Of a DNA stretch of 64,000 bases, positions 33,527-46,100 are shown one piece after another. Below the pieces are notes generated by a model. That model worked only from the letters and a program-made list of their open reading frames with translations. It made no database searches and was not told the origin of the DNA. This stretch comes from Diphasiastrum complanatum. Taxonomy: Eukaryota > Streptophyta > Lycopodiopsida > Lycopodiales > Lycopodiaceae. Numbering within the stretch: position 1 is the first letter of the stretch; the number at the start of each line of letters is the position of its first letter. The stretch covers positions 1 through 64,000 of the forward strand of contig MU832585.1 in the NCBI GenBank assembly GCA_029204225.1, given 5' to 3'. A program made the position numbers and the translations under genes.

Positions 33527-36500
33527 ATCAAAAGTTTTTAAAAGATATAATATCAAAAAATATCAATATCTTACAACCAAAAAAAAAACCATCTCATAGA
33601 TTGTAATCTAAATTTGATAGCATGGAGGCAATAGGATTCAGATTCTAGATTCCAGATTCAACCCTCCCATATAGGTCCACCGTACGAGATAGACCGTAGG
33701 CTGTAGCATACGAGCAATGGGCTCGCAGGCACGTTCTGCTTTGCTTTGCAGATAGTAACTACTATCATTACGGCAAAACAGTAGCGTTAACCCCTCCCAG
33801 GCACGTTCTGCTTTCCAAGAGCAACTACAGTCTACTATCACCACGCATACAGTAGTGAATCAGTGATATACATCTAATAGCAGCAATCCCATTATCCATG
33901 GCACATGCCAATGGCCATGGCCCGCAAGCCCACGTGGGTCCTCTTGCCTTATCACCTAAGTATGTACTATCGCCTACATCTCATACCCACCTATGTATGT
34001 ACTACTGCCCACATCTCACTATATAGTATCACCTATGGATGTACTACTACCCACATTTCACCATGTAATATGCACATTTCACTCTGCAACAAAATTCTAA
34101 AGAATGCTCACACTGCACAGTATCATCTGTGACCTATGTACTACTACTCACATTTCACTATGTAATATGCACTATGCAACAAAACTCTAAAGACTGCTCA
34201 CACTGCACAGTATCACCTATGTATGTACTTTTCTACCCACACTTCACTATGTAATATGCACAATGCAACAAAACTCTAAAGACTGCTCAAGCCTCACAGT
34301 GCACACTATACAGGAAAGCCCAGAAAGGGTACAAAACTTTAGACTGCCTATACACTGCACAGGGAAAGGCCACGGCGTCACAGACTACTCTCTTGCAACC
34401 GTGCTATTATACCATGCACTGTGGTTTGACAGGCAGGCAGCAGCCGCCAGCGGCCAGCCTTAGTACTTACCATACTTTACTTTAAAGTTTATAGTCTTTA
34501 GTATTTACGATCCTGTCCAGTCACCAGTGCCCAGCTGCGTCTGCCCTGAAACTGACTGTACAGACTACAGTAGACTCCAGACTCCAGAGTGACGAATGCA
34601 TCGTCAGAAATATGCTTCTTTCTGAAGCTGCCATTAGGTTCTACTTTAAGTCATTTCTTTCACCATCACTGTAGGCTGCACAGTGCCTGCAAGAGTGTGC
34701 GACGTCCAATGTGCCAAGCGGCTCTGTATGCCATGGCCAGGGCCCATACCTTAAACTTAATTGTTCACGTACCTACAAACTCCGGTAGATTCAAGCTTGT
34801 AAGTTGTGGGAACTTTCATGTCTTGGCCCTTGGGGCGGACCTAAATGCCAGCGACAAGTGGCCGCCTTGAGTAGTTGTCACAGAAGGCTCCATCACTAAG
34901 CTCCCAGCTTGTAGGCTCCACCTATTGTTTCAAAGTGTGAGCTCCAGAGGAGGCTGCACCTGCAGGTCTCAATACGCAACACCCTGTAAGCTCTCCGCTC
35001 TACCTCTCAACTCCCAAGTCTTAGCCCTCTAGGCCTCACCTCTCTTGTACATTGCTCGGAAAATAGGCATAGTATAAGAATAAAACCAACAACTTTTTTT
35101 AAAAATAGATTTCAAAGATATAATGCAGGATATTGATTTCTTAAAAATCAATAAAATATTTATTTTGTAAAAAATTTAATGTTTAATATAATATATGTAA
35201 AATTTTAAATTGTTAGCTTTGAATATATAAGATGGATGAAGATTATTATAATACTTCATAAAACCATGTAAAATTTTGAAATGAAAAAATTTTACCTTGC
35301 AGGTGCTCAATTTTTCAGCACAATTTCTATATAAGTTACATTTGTTAACCTATTGATACATGGCAATTTTTTAACCATATAACACAATGTACCATGAAAA
35401 TAATTGTTTGACCCAGCTAGGTTGATGCCCAAGAAAAATAGTTGGATGCCAAAGATCTTTGAAATTTTAAAAAAACTTTACGATGAATAAATTTTAGGAG
35501 ATCACAAATAGTTTCAATCGATGCACTTTTTTTGACAAAGGTAACTATTATAATATAAGACAATTTTTTTGTAGTTTTAAGATTTTAGAATGCAACATTT
35601 CTTAGTTGCAAGTTTCAAAAGCCATTATTTTTCAAAAGCCAATATCCATTGAAAGGTGTAAGATATTAAAGGGAAACTTGAGGGAGTTTTCCAGAGCAAT
35701 GCTCTTGTAGACTTATAGTATGGGGCTCCTGCCTCCCAGACCCCCATGTAGCCGTCAACTCCCAATCCTCTAGGTTCCACCCCCTTCCTCTAGGTTCCAC
35801 CCCCTTGTGTCGTTGCGAGAATTGAGATCTCACCTCCCCGTGTAGGTCCTCGACTCCCAGCCATTTCTCTAGCTCCCATATCCAAGTGTTAGCCTTGAGC
35901 TCCCAAGCTTCCTTCCATCTAGTCTTCTTGTATCACATTGTGATCTCCCCGGCTCCAGCTTTGCAGAGTCAATGTAGTTCTCAACTCTTGATCCTCTGCT
36001 GCATCAAAGTGTAAACACGCAGCGTGATTGTGTAACCTGTGTTGCATAATTGCGTTATGTTATAACAATGATCGTGAGCTCGAGGCCTGCAGTGGGCTCC
36101 AGAGCCATAGTGAGCTGAGGTTGGCATTTAGCTCAGCTCTCTAGTGCTGCTAACTTGCAAGTACTTACAGCGCCATCTGGGATTGCAGTATCCACGCTTT
36201 TTTGGCTGCTTTTCGTCTCTCTCTGCCTCTTTACGGCGGAGGCACTCGTATGAAGGAGGAGAGCGTTGGTGGGCTCCTTTGATCATCAATTTCCTTGGCA
36301 AAATCTGCTGCACGGCCATTGCTTTCTCCCACCTACGGAGTCAGGACTGACAGAACTATTGCTGTTTTGCACATATAAATTTCCAAGGCATCATGTGGCA
36401 TAATATTGCCCGTTCCCATATATTTCCTATGCATTGTGCTGCACGGCCATTGCCTTTGAGATATTCTTTGATCTTTGACCCCAAGCACTAAGCTATCTTG

Positions 36501-36761
36501 ATCTCAAGTGCAAAGCTTAGGTGTTGTTGTGGGGTGGGGTTAGCTTGAGCATTAAACTATTTTGCTTTATCATTATTCATTTTTTTTTTAAGAGTTTCCA
36601 ACATTTCATCGTTCATTCACTTTGAGACAAAGCTTGTCGTGATTTCAAATGTGATTTCAAATATGTTGTGTAAACGCTTCACCTTTTGTTAAATTGTAAA
36701 CACCTCGTGTTTATTTCTCGTTTTGATTTTCAAGGCATTACATGACGTTATAATGTTCACC
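33527..36761. other. Non-coding region with local repeats
   Basis: No recognisable gene. It contains a repeated CAGGCACGTTCTGCTTT (33729 and 33797), the tandem block at 34000-34300, a doubled CCTCTAGGTTCCACCCCCTT near 35768-35805, a direct repeat of TGCTGCACGGCCATTGC (36306 and 36438) and an AT-rich part at 35080-35680. Many short direct duplications suggest slippage-prone or decayed DNA. Confidence 0.45.
34000..34300. repeat. Tandem repeat, units of about 89-97 bp
   Basis: ATGTAATATGCAC recurs at 34063, 34160 and 34249. Each is followed by CTCTAAAGACTGCTCACACTGCACAGTATC-type sequence (with differences) and TATGTACTACT. About three units, with a partial one upstream at 33960-34060. Confidence 0.85.
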
Positions 36762-39700
36762 TGTAGCGCAGGCATCCTAAAGGGAGCCGAGAATCACGAC
36801 TTAGCTTTCCAGCCTTCAACTCTTGCCATCCAAACCCACTTGACATACAAGCAGCCAACTCGCCAACAACGATCAAACTTAACCAACTTGAAATTGCGAA
36901 AACTAACATTGAGATCCAACCTGGCGCCATGCCAGATCGGGGGTCCCGATGTGGGTGACTTCCCTCCAAGCAAGCCGCCCGACATACATCAAACTTAACC
37001 AACTCGAAGCTTCGTTACAAACGAGTAACATCCATTCCAAGCAAGCGGTCTGACTTACATCAGACTTAACCAACTGAAAGCTTCGTCACGAGCGCTGGAA
37101 GCCAACCTAGTGCCACGCCAGACTGGACAGCCATAAATAGGTAACGTCCACCCAAGCAAGCCATCAAACTCAGTCGACAAGTTGGAGCCCGTTCCCCAAG
37201 AGCTTAACCCATTCACGTTCATGCAAGGAACACTCAGAACCACAAGCCGCGACAGATATGGAAACAACCAGTTCCTGGACCAAATGGTCCCGACAGCATA
37301 CCGCTGGCGCCACAGACCGAATGGTCCTGACGGCATACCGCTGGCGTTCCGGGATACGACCCTCAACTATGTGCCAACTTAAAAATTTGGAAGCGGCCTT
37401 ACAACTGGCGCTTTTACCGAACACTGAAACCCAGAAGGTAATCAGAGTCAGTTTGTAGAAAATCCCACTTTATTGATAAATCTGAGAAGGTTACATTTCA
37501 AGTGTGTGAACGACCCTAGTCTTCGGGGCGCTAGCATGCCAAGGCGAGAGCCATCACAACATTCCAGCAAGGGAGGCTGAGACTTGGTTGGAGCTCGCCC
37601 TGAGTCGCAACCCGCACTCCCCTATAGTATTGGTGTGATTCGGCACCCCCCCTCATACCAAGCACTCTACCCAAGCTGGTAAAGCACGTTTTTCTCTCTC
37701 TAAGATTTTCTCTTTCTAGAAAGTCATTTTCTCTCTCTAGATTTTATTGATCCCCAGGCTTCCTTTAATCATGCCTAGAACGTGTGGGGTGATTGCACAT
37801 CGATCTGAGCTCTCTGGACTCCGCTAGAACCGATCAAAGATTTTCAGCCATAGGAACTTGACGCCGGCTGGATTCTGGTCACAGTGGCGCCGGGGCGGCG
37901 CCGGGAGTAGCAAGGGCGCTACTGGCGCCGGGGACATAGCTGGCGCCGATGGCGCCGGAAGTAAAGCTTGTAAAGGTAGCTTTACAACATCCACCCCACC
38001 TTTATAAAATCTGATGTCCTCATCAGATGTGAGATTAAAGTAAAGGTGTCTCCCAATTAAAATAACTATACATTTAAGCTACTTGGCACAGTACCCAATT
38101 TACTGGCCACTTTTTATTAACATTTAAGCTGACTCACCACAAGTCGGAGGCTCAGCTCTTTGTTTAGAAAGATTACATAACTTGAAAATATATCTTTGTC
38201 TGGAAAAACCGTAGATTTGATATCGCTTTCGTAAAACCCAAAAACCTTATTAACTGGTGACAGAGGTCTTTCTTTGAAATGTTCGTCCCTGTCGCTTCTG
38301 ACTTTCGACTTTGGAACTTCTTTGAGCTCCTGATTTGTCCTTGATGCACTTTGTGTTGAGCTCCCTTGAGCTCCAGATTTGTTCAGTTCCGCACAGGTAT
38401 CAAGGCTCCCTGAGCCAAAGGATTTATCGTTTGATTGCCCACTTTATGGTCCACTCCGTGCCTTGTTGCTTCTGCACCTTGATTTCTCTCCTTGTCCCAG
38501 CCTGATCTTGATACTTTTCCATCTTGGCTCTTTAAGGTAGGCAAAGATTGAGTACTCCGCAATGCACCTCTCACTAAGCTTGAAGTAGCTCTTTGAATCA
38601 GCCCAAATGTAACTATTGACCTCGTGGAAAGCCAAAGGGTCGCACCAGTTTGATCCGGATCCGAACTATCTCTTCGCGTTTGTTTGAAGCACCATGTCCG
38701 TTGCGCAAAACTTGACTTTCACAATTCCATCACTGGTCAGTTGCCTCACAGTGAAAAGAAGAAGTGTACATCGAGCTTGGCTTCAAGTAGCTCTCTTTGA
38801 ATCAGACACATGCACCAAGAGTTTGCACTAGTCCGATATCAACGCGAACGGTCCCTTAGCGTCCGTTCGAAATACCAAGTCTCTCATGCAAGACTCAACT
38901 TTCAGAGTTCCTTCATTGATCAGCTACCTTACACGTAACACAAGCCAGCGTACTCATATGTTTCCTCATTATTGCTGGTCCAGAGAAAGCCTATAACAAG
39001 CTTTCCTTTCCACAACAAAAACTTGTCAACTTATTAAGTCCAAAGTTCGCCAGTCTCCTCGTGTGAGTATGGCTAGGTCACCTTGAATTTGCTCCCGTTT
39101 TGCCCCAAGAGAGAGGTGTGTGTGATAGTTCCCCTCCACTTATAAAATCAGCTGATCGGACTTAGAGTAGAGTTCTTCGGACAAAAAGCCTTTCCAACAC
39201 TTTGCTTCCCATCTGGTAGGATTATGGCTCGATCCAACTTGTTGCCAATCTCTGAAGAGGATCCTAGTCTTTCCCCTTTGAGGAAAAACCCAACTGATAC
39301 TGGATATCACCCATGCTCAGTGAGTTTCAGTTCCGAAGGTGGCCGTCCCAAAGTGAAGACCAACTGCTCCAAAGAATATCTCCCCTGAAATTGCCCTTTC
39401 CAACTTTTGACTTCCTGCTTGCGTCTGGTGGGCATTGTCGCAAATGAAACTAACCCAAGAAACAGGCTAGCCATCCATCCTTTGCAAACATTGAGTCGTT
39501 TCGTTGCCGTTCACGTGCGAGTACATGAACTGCAAATCCGCCCCACAAATTCTGTAGTCCTCTTTGTTTGATGGTATTAGCCTTCAAAAGGAAGGTTCCT
39601 TCTCGAGCTATCAGCTCCTTGTATCACAAGCAATCATGCAAACCAGACAAAGCATGGGTACTAAGACTCACCACGAATACATACAAGTAAGACACTCAGG

Positions 39701-41536
39701 TAGGTTCACTAACAAGTAACAAAGACAAGGTCCCCCTTTGAGATGGTCCTGCCAACGGACCTTTGCCTGGCTGCGCCCATACGAATCGAACACATAATCA
39801 GCCCACATAGGACACCCTTCCAACTATCCGTGCTTTCACCATTAAGCAGCACATTGCCTTAGTCACGCCCCACCACTTTTTGGTCGATAGCCCTTATAGC
39901 TAAACGATCGACTGCTATCCAGCACCGGCAGCTAACCACTCGTGCTTTACACCCAAATTCGAGCAGCATCTCTGTATCAATGGTTAACCCGTACAGTTCG
40001 AATATGTCGACCCGCACCCCACAAGGTACAGACCGTGCTTTCACCTACCTAGGCAGCACTTTGTCTCATCCGTCCTACGTGCAGACAGCGCCAGGCCCGA
40101 ACCGCGAGAACTGACCGTGCTTACACCTCGAGGGCAGCACTTTGACTCATCAAGTCCCCCGTTTTGTCGACCACCCCGACCGTGGACGCACCCGTGCTTA
40201 CACTGTGGGCAGCACCTTGCACAACAGTTGTCTTGATGAACCTCAAACAGTGGCCATTTTCGTGAGATCCACATAGCTGACCGGCCAGTCGGCTTTGATA
40301 CCACATGTAGCGCAGGCATCCCAAAGGGAGCCGGGAACCACGACTTAGCTTCCCAGCCTTCAACTCTTGCCATCCAAACCCACTTGACATACAAGCAGCC
40401 AACTCGCCAACTAGGATCAGACTTAACCAATTTGAAGTTTTGAAAACCAACATTGAGATCCAACTTGGCGCCATGCCAGATCGGGGTTTCCGATGTGGGT
40501 GAATTCCCTCCAAGCAAGCCGCCCGACATACATCAAACTTCACCAACTTGAAGCTTCGTTACAAACGAGTAACATTCATTCCAAGCAAGCGGTCTGACTT
40601 ACATCAGACTTAACCAACTGAAAGCTTCGTCATGAGCGCTGTAAGCCAACCTGGCGCCGCGCCAGACTGGACAGCCATAAACAGGTAACTTCCACCCAAG
40701 CAAGCCATCCAACTCAGCCGACAGGTTAGAGCCCGTTCCCCAAGAGCTTAACCCATTAACGTTCATGCAAGGAACACTCAGAACCACAAGCCACGGCAGA
40801 TATGGAGACAACCAGTTCCTGAACCAAATGGTCCCGACAGCATACCGCTAGCGCCACGGACCGAATGGTCCCGACGGCATACCGCTGGCGTCCCGGGATA
40901 CGACCCTCAGCTATGTGCGAACTTAAAAATTTTGAAGCGGCCTTACAACTGGCGCTTTTACCGAACACTGAAACCCAGAAGATAATCAGAGTCAGTTTGA
41001 GGAAAATCCCACTTTATTGATAAATCTGAGAAGGTTACATTTCAAGTGTGTGACCGACCCTAGTCTCCGGGGCGCTAGCATGCCAAGGCGAGTGCCATGA
41101 CAACATTCCAGCAAGGGAGGCTGAGACTTGGTTGGAGCTCCCCCTGAGTCGCAACCCGCACTCCCCTATAGTATTGGTGGGATTCGGCACCCCTCATACC
41201 AAGCACTCTACCCAAGCTGGTAAAGCACGTTTGTCTCTCTCTAGGATTTTCTCTTTCTAGAAAGTCATGTTCTCTCTCTAGATTTTATTGATTCCAGGCT
41301 TCCTTTAATCATCCCTAGATCGTGTGAGGTGATTGCACATCGATCTGAGCTCTCTGGACTTCGCTAGAACCGATCAAAGATTTTTAGCCATAGGAACTTG
41401 GCGCCGGCTGGATTCTGGTCACAGTGGCGTCGGGAGTGGCGCCGGCGCTGGGAGCAGCAGGGGCGCTGTTGGCGCCGGGGACAATGCTGGCGCCAGTGGC
41501 GCCGAAAGTAAAGCTTGTAAAGGTAGCTTTACAACA
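36762..41536 (-). mobile_element. Family-A element, two LTRs, non-coding
   Basis: 3' LTR 36762-37989 (1228 bp), interior 37990-40305, 5' LTR 40306-41536 (1231 bp), on the minus strand. Primer site at 40292-40303 (minus TGGTATCAAAGC) 2 bp from the 5' LTR; polypurine tract AAAGGTGGGGTGGA at 37990-38003 abuts the 3' LTR. The 2316-bp interior has no gag, protease, RT or integrase that I can recognise in any frame. Five hairpin motifs follow the primer site. Flanks are TCACC (36757-36761) and ACCTT (41537-41541), so there is no 5-bp target duplication, unlike the sister copies. Its ends may derive from two insertions or a flank was lost. Confidence 0.92.
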
Positions 41537-42545
41537 ACCTTGGAAGTGACAATCTATGTGGTTTTTGCCAAAGCATACGCTTCACAAGCCTTACCATCGC
41601 TTGCCAAATATTTGGGCAAACCATGAATTGCATGGATTTGTAGTTGGGATGGCCCGACCTCTTGTGCCAAAGCTCCTCCTTTTATATCTTGCACTTGGCC
41701 ATCATCCCACAAATGTTAGATCCATCATTAGCATCCATTACAGGAGTTCCAAGCACCAGAAGGGCGGTTTGTCAAGATGCTTACTAGTCAACTATTCAAC
41801 GTACACGTAGCCCAATAAAGTTTTTACACCTGTGAAGGAACGTAACGTTGTTTGTCGGTCTGATAAAATTTGGAGTTCTTTCAGTAATTTTTTTGTACAT
41901 TTCGAAACTCCCAATTTGACAATACTTGCTGCTCGCAAGACTCCTAACTTCCCGACTCTTAAAACTTATGGTTAGTAGTAATAACAACATATGATAGTAG
42001 CAGTTGAATGGAAGTTTGCTTGACAACCGGGCTAAAAGTTTTGAAGTAGTTGATATTGGAAATTTGTGAAAATCCCCTTGCCACGAGTCGACTTTTTCTT
42101 CTGTTGATATTGTCGTCTGCTTTGTATTTGATCTTAAAGATCCATTTGCAGTCGATTACCTTTGTGTCTTCTAGCAGCTTGGTGACAATCCATGTGTTGT
42201 TCTGTACTCCTTGTCCATTGCTTCTTTCCAAAGTTCTGAATCGGCCTATGACATAGCTTCTTCAACTGTGGTTGGCTTCTGAATAAAATAGTGAGCGAAG
42301 TCATCAGTATATCGGACAGGCTGAATTTGGGTTCTTGTTGATCTCTTGGTCTCTGGCTACGAAATTCGACTTTGTGTTGGCTGTGTCGACTGCCCCTGAG
42401 TTGTAGCTTTTTCATCTTCTTCTGGATTTGACTGTACAAAATGACTTTTGGAAGAAATCGAAATAGTCTTTCAATATGTAACAATTGTCGAGAAAGAAAT
42501 TCTAGACTGCGTCTGGTCCTTGCCATTCAAATCAATAAACTGATC
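41537..42545 (-). pseudogene. Rearranged copia fragments
   Basis: Minus strand. 42260-41960 encodes the start of a copia RT (T-K-V-I-D-C-K-W-I-F-K-I-K-Y, then R-L-V-A-R-G-F-S-Q, F-S-P-V-V-K) with frame breaks upstream. 41700-41545 carries a copia pre-integrase zinc finger (G-H-P-N-Y-K-S-M and, one frame over, C-E-A-Y-A-L-A). In a normal element the zinc finger precedes RT; here it follows it on the coding strand, so these are two fragments or a rearranged copy. It directly adjoins the family-A 5' LTR. Confidence 0.7.
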
Positions 42546-43138
42546 TTCAATTAAATTCACGTCCATGTTGTTAGAATTCTAATCTTCTCCTACTCATCCC
42601 TTCGCCCTCCTCCTACTCTCAAGAATTCTATCTCTCAGAATTAGTCTGCAGAAATACACGCAAAGTAAGAAACAGTTAGAAATGCAAAGCTATCGCCAGA
42701 CCGAAGGGAATCGTTAAATCAATGTTTATGGAGAAGCATGACTCAAACCGCAAACCACAAGAAATTGCAAACTACAAGGGAGTCGTTAAAACCCATAGGT
42801 TACCATCTACGAGCACTTGCGGAATCCCGTCGACCATCGCAAGTGACCCTCTTACGATCTCCTATGAATGACCAGAGTCAACTCTCCTCAACCATTTTTA
42901 AACGTAAGCAACCTACCTATGGTTATCAACGAAGTTGACCAGCGACGACAATTTACGAGTTTCTAAGAAGTCAACTAGCAACAGTTGACCCATCCCATCA
43001 TTTAGCTCTGTAAGTTATCACTTACAATTATCAACGGAGAAAGCAAATGATCAACTACAAAGCAAACGATCAATAGCTGATCGAACGACTTGCGGTGTTC
43101 AAACGATTGCGGAAGACTACGGCCATCATGACCTACAT
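42546..43138. other. Non-coding, possible LTR remnant
   Basis: TGTTAGAATTCTAATC at about 42569 could be an LTR end; a related AGAATTCTATCTC and AGAATTAG follow near 42626-42645. No gene, and no second copy found. Confidence 0.3.
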
Positions 43139-46100
43139 CCTCTCTCTAGATTTTATTTATCCCCAGGCTTCCTTTAATCATGCCTAGATCGTGTGAGGTG
43201 ATTGCACATCGATCTGAGCTCTCTGGACTTCGTTAGAACCGATCAAAGATTTTCAGCCATAGGAACTTGGCGCCGGCTGGATTCTGGTCACAGTGGCGCT
43301 GGGAGCGGCGCCGACGCCGTTGGCGCCGGGAGCAGCAGGGGCGCTGCTGGCGCCGGGGACATAGCTAGCGCCGATGGCGCCGGAAGTAAAGCTTGTAAAG
43401 GTAGCTTTACAACATCCACCCCACCTTTATAAAATCTGATGTCCTCATCAGATGTCAGATTAAAGTAAAGGTGTCTCCCAATTAAAATAACTATACATTA
43501 AAGCTACTTGGCACAGTACTCAATTTACTGGCCACTTTTTATTAACATTGAAGCTGGCACACCACAAGTCAGAGGCTCAGCTCTTTGTACTGAAAAATTA
43601 CATAACTTGAAAATATATCTTTGTCTGGGAAAAGCGTAGATTTGATATCGCTTTCGTAAAACCCGAGAACCTTATTAACTGGTGACAGAGGCCTTTCTTT
43701 GAAATGTTCGCCCCTGTCGCTTCTGACTTTCGACTTTGGAACTCCTTTGAGCTCCTGATTTGTCCTTGATGCACTTTGTGTTGAGCTCCCTGAGCTCCAG
43801 ATTTGTTCAGTTCCGCACAAGTATCAAGGCTCCCTGAGCCGAAGGATTTATCGTTTGATTGCACACTTTATGGTCCACTTCGTGCCTTGTTGCTTCTGCA
43901 CCTTGATTTCTCTCTTTGTCCCAGCCTGATCTTGATACTTTTCCATCTTGGCTCTTTAAGGTAGGCAAAGATTGAGTACTCCGCAATGCACCTCTCACTT
44001 AGCTCGAAGTAGCTCTTTGAATCAGCCCAAATGTAACCATTGACCTCGTGGAAAGCCAAAGGGTCGCACCAGTTTGATCCGCATCCGAACTATCTCTTCG
44101 CGTTTGTTTGAAGCACCATGTCCGTCGCGCAAAACTTGACTTTCACAATTCCATCACTGGTCAGTTGCCTCACAGTCAAAACAAGAAGTGTACATCGAGC
44201 TTGGCTTCAAGTAGCTCTCTTTGAATCAGACACATGCACCCAGAGTTTGCACTAGTCCGATCTCAACGCGAACTGTCCCTTAGCGCTCGTTCGAAATACC
44301 AAGTCTCTCATGCAAGACTCAACTTTCTCAGTTCCTTCATTGATCAGCTGCCTTACACGTAACACAAGCCAGCGTACTCATATGTTTCCTCATCATTGCT
44401 GGTCCAGAGAAAGCCTATAACAAACTTTCCTTTCCACAACAAAAACTTGTCAACTTATTAGGTCCAAAGTTCGCCAGTCTCCTCGTGTGAGTATGGCTAG
44501 GTCACCTTGAATTTGCCCCCATTTTGATCGACTTTCATTCAAAATTTGCCCCAAGAGAGAGGTGTGTGTGATAGTTCCCCTCCACTTAATAAATCAGCTG
44601 ATCGGACTTAGAGTAGAGTTCTTCGGACGAAAAGCCTTTCCAACACTTTGCTTCCCATCTGCTAGGATTATGGCTCGATCCAACTTGTTGCCAATCTCTG
44701 AAGAGGATCCTAGTCTTTTCCCCTTTGAGGAAAAACCCAACTGATACTGGATATCACCCATGCTCAGTGAGTTTCAGTTCCGAAGGTGGCCGTCCCAAAA
44801 TGAAGACCAACTGCTCCATAGAAGATATCCCCTGAAATTGCCCTTTCCAACTTTTGACTTCCTGCTTGCGTCTGGTGGGCGTTGTCGCAAATGAAACTAA
44901 CCCAAGAAATAGGCTAGCCATCCATCCTTTGCAAACATTGAGTCGTTTCGTTGTCGTTCACGTGTGAGTACTTGAACTGCAAATCCGCCCCACAGATTCT
45001 GTAGTCCTCTTTGTTTGATGGTATCAGCCTTCAAAAGAAAAGGTTCCTTCTCGAGCCATCAGCTCCTTGTATCACAAGCAATCATGCAAACCAGGAAAAG
45101 CACGAGTACTAAGACTCACCACGAATACATACAAGTAAGACACTCAGGCAGGTTTACTAACAAGTAACAAAGACAAGGTCCCCCTTTGAGATGGTCCTGC
45201 CAACGGACCTTTGCCTGGCCGCGCCCATACAAATCGATCACAGAATCAGCCCACATAGGACACCCCTCCAACCATCCGTGCTTTCACCATTAAGCAGCAC
45301 ATTGCCTCAGTCACGCCCCACCACTTTTTGGTCGATAGCCCTTATAACTAAACGATCGGCAACTATCCTTGAATATACCACCCCCGTGGACGCACCCGTG
45401 CTTTCACCGTCAGGCAGCACATTGCCTCAGTAACGCCCCCACCAAATCTAGTCGATAGCCCTTATAGCTAAACGATCGGCAGCGTACCCCCCAATCGTGG
45501 ACGCACCCGTGCTTTCACCGTTAGGCAGCACATTGCCTCAGTAACGCCCCCACAAAATTTGGTCGATAGCCCTTATAGCTAAACGAATGGCAGCTATCCT
45601 TGAATATACCACCCCCGTGGACGCACCCGTGCTTTCACCGTTAGGCAGCACATTGCCTCAGTAATGCCCCCACCAAATTTAGTCGATAGCCCTTATAGCT
45701 AAACGATCGGCAGCATACCACCCAAATCGTGGACGCACCCGTGCTTTCACCGTTAGGCAGCACATTGCCTCAGTAACGCCCCCACCAGATTTGGTCGATA
45801 GCCCTTATAGCTAAACGAACGGTGGTCATCGTGAATATGTCACCCCGCACCCCACAAGGCACAGACCGTGCTTACACCATCCTAATGGCAGCACATTGCC
45901 TCATCTGTCCTACGTGCAGACGGCGCCAGGCCCGAACCGCGGAAACTGACCGTGCTTACACCTCAAGGGCAGCACTTTGACTCATCAAGCCCCCGTCCTG
46001 CCAACCACCCCGACCGTGGACGCACCCGTGCTTACACTGTGGGCAGCACCTTGCACAACAGTTGTCTTGATGAACCCCAAACCGTGGCCATTTCCGTGAG

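Noticed and set aside
33527-33556. Start Met of the chromovirus frame at 33556
   Set aside because: The first ten codons derive from AT-rich flanking DNA beyond the truncation breakpoint, not from a real pol start.
36757-37424. Several 80-140-codon minus-strand frames in family-A LTRs and leaders (also at 40041, 45956, 46433, 60124)
   Set aside because: They recur at the same place in each LTR copy but are broken differently, overlap each other in two frames, and cross the primer site and LTR border; not conserved as protein.
37990-38026. Hammerhead-ribozyme-like CTGATGA before the polypurine tract (retrozyme idea)
   Set aside because: CTGATGAG is present on the minus strand, but the required GAAA segment and a cleavage-site stem are not found after it; the D-E-D-I reading and gypsy context explain it better.
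38383-39460. Possible degenerate gag in the family-A interior
   Set aside because: Short frames recur (38383, 43807, 58628) but hold no capsid or zinc-knuckle motif and carry different stops; left as non-coding.
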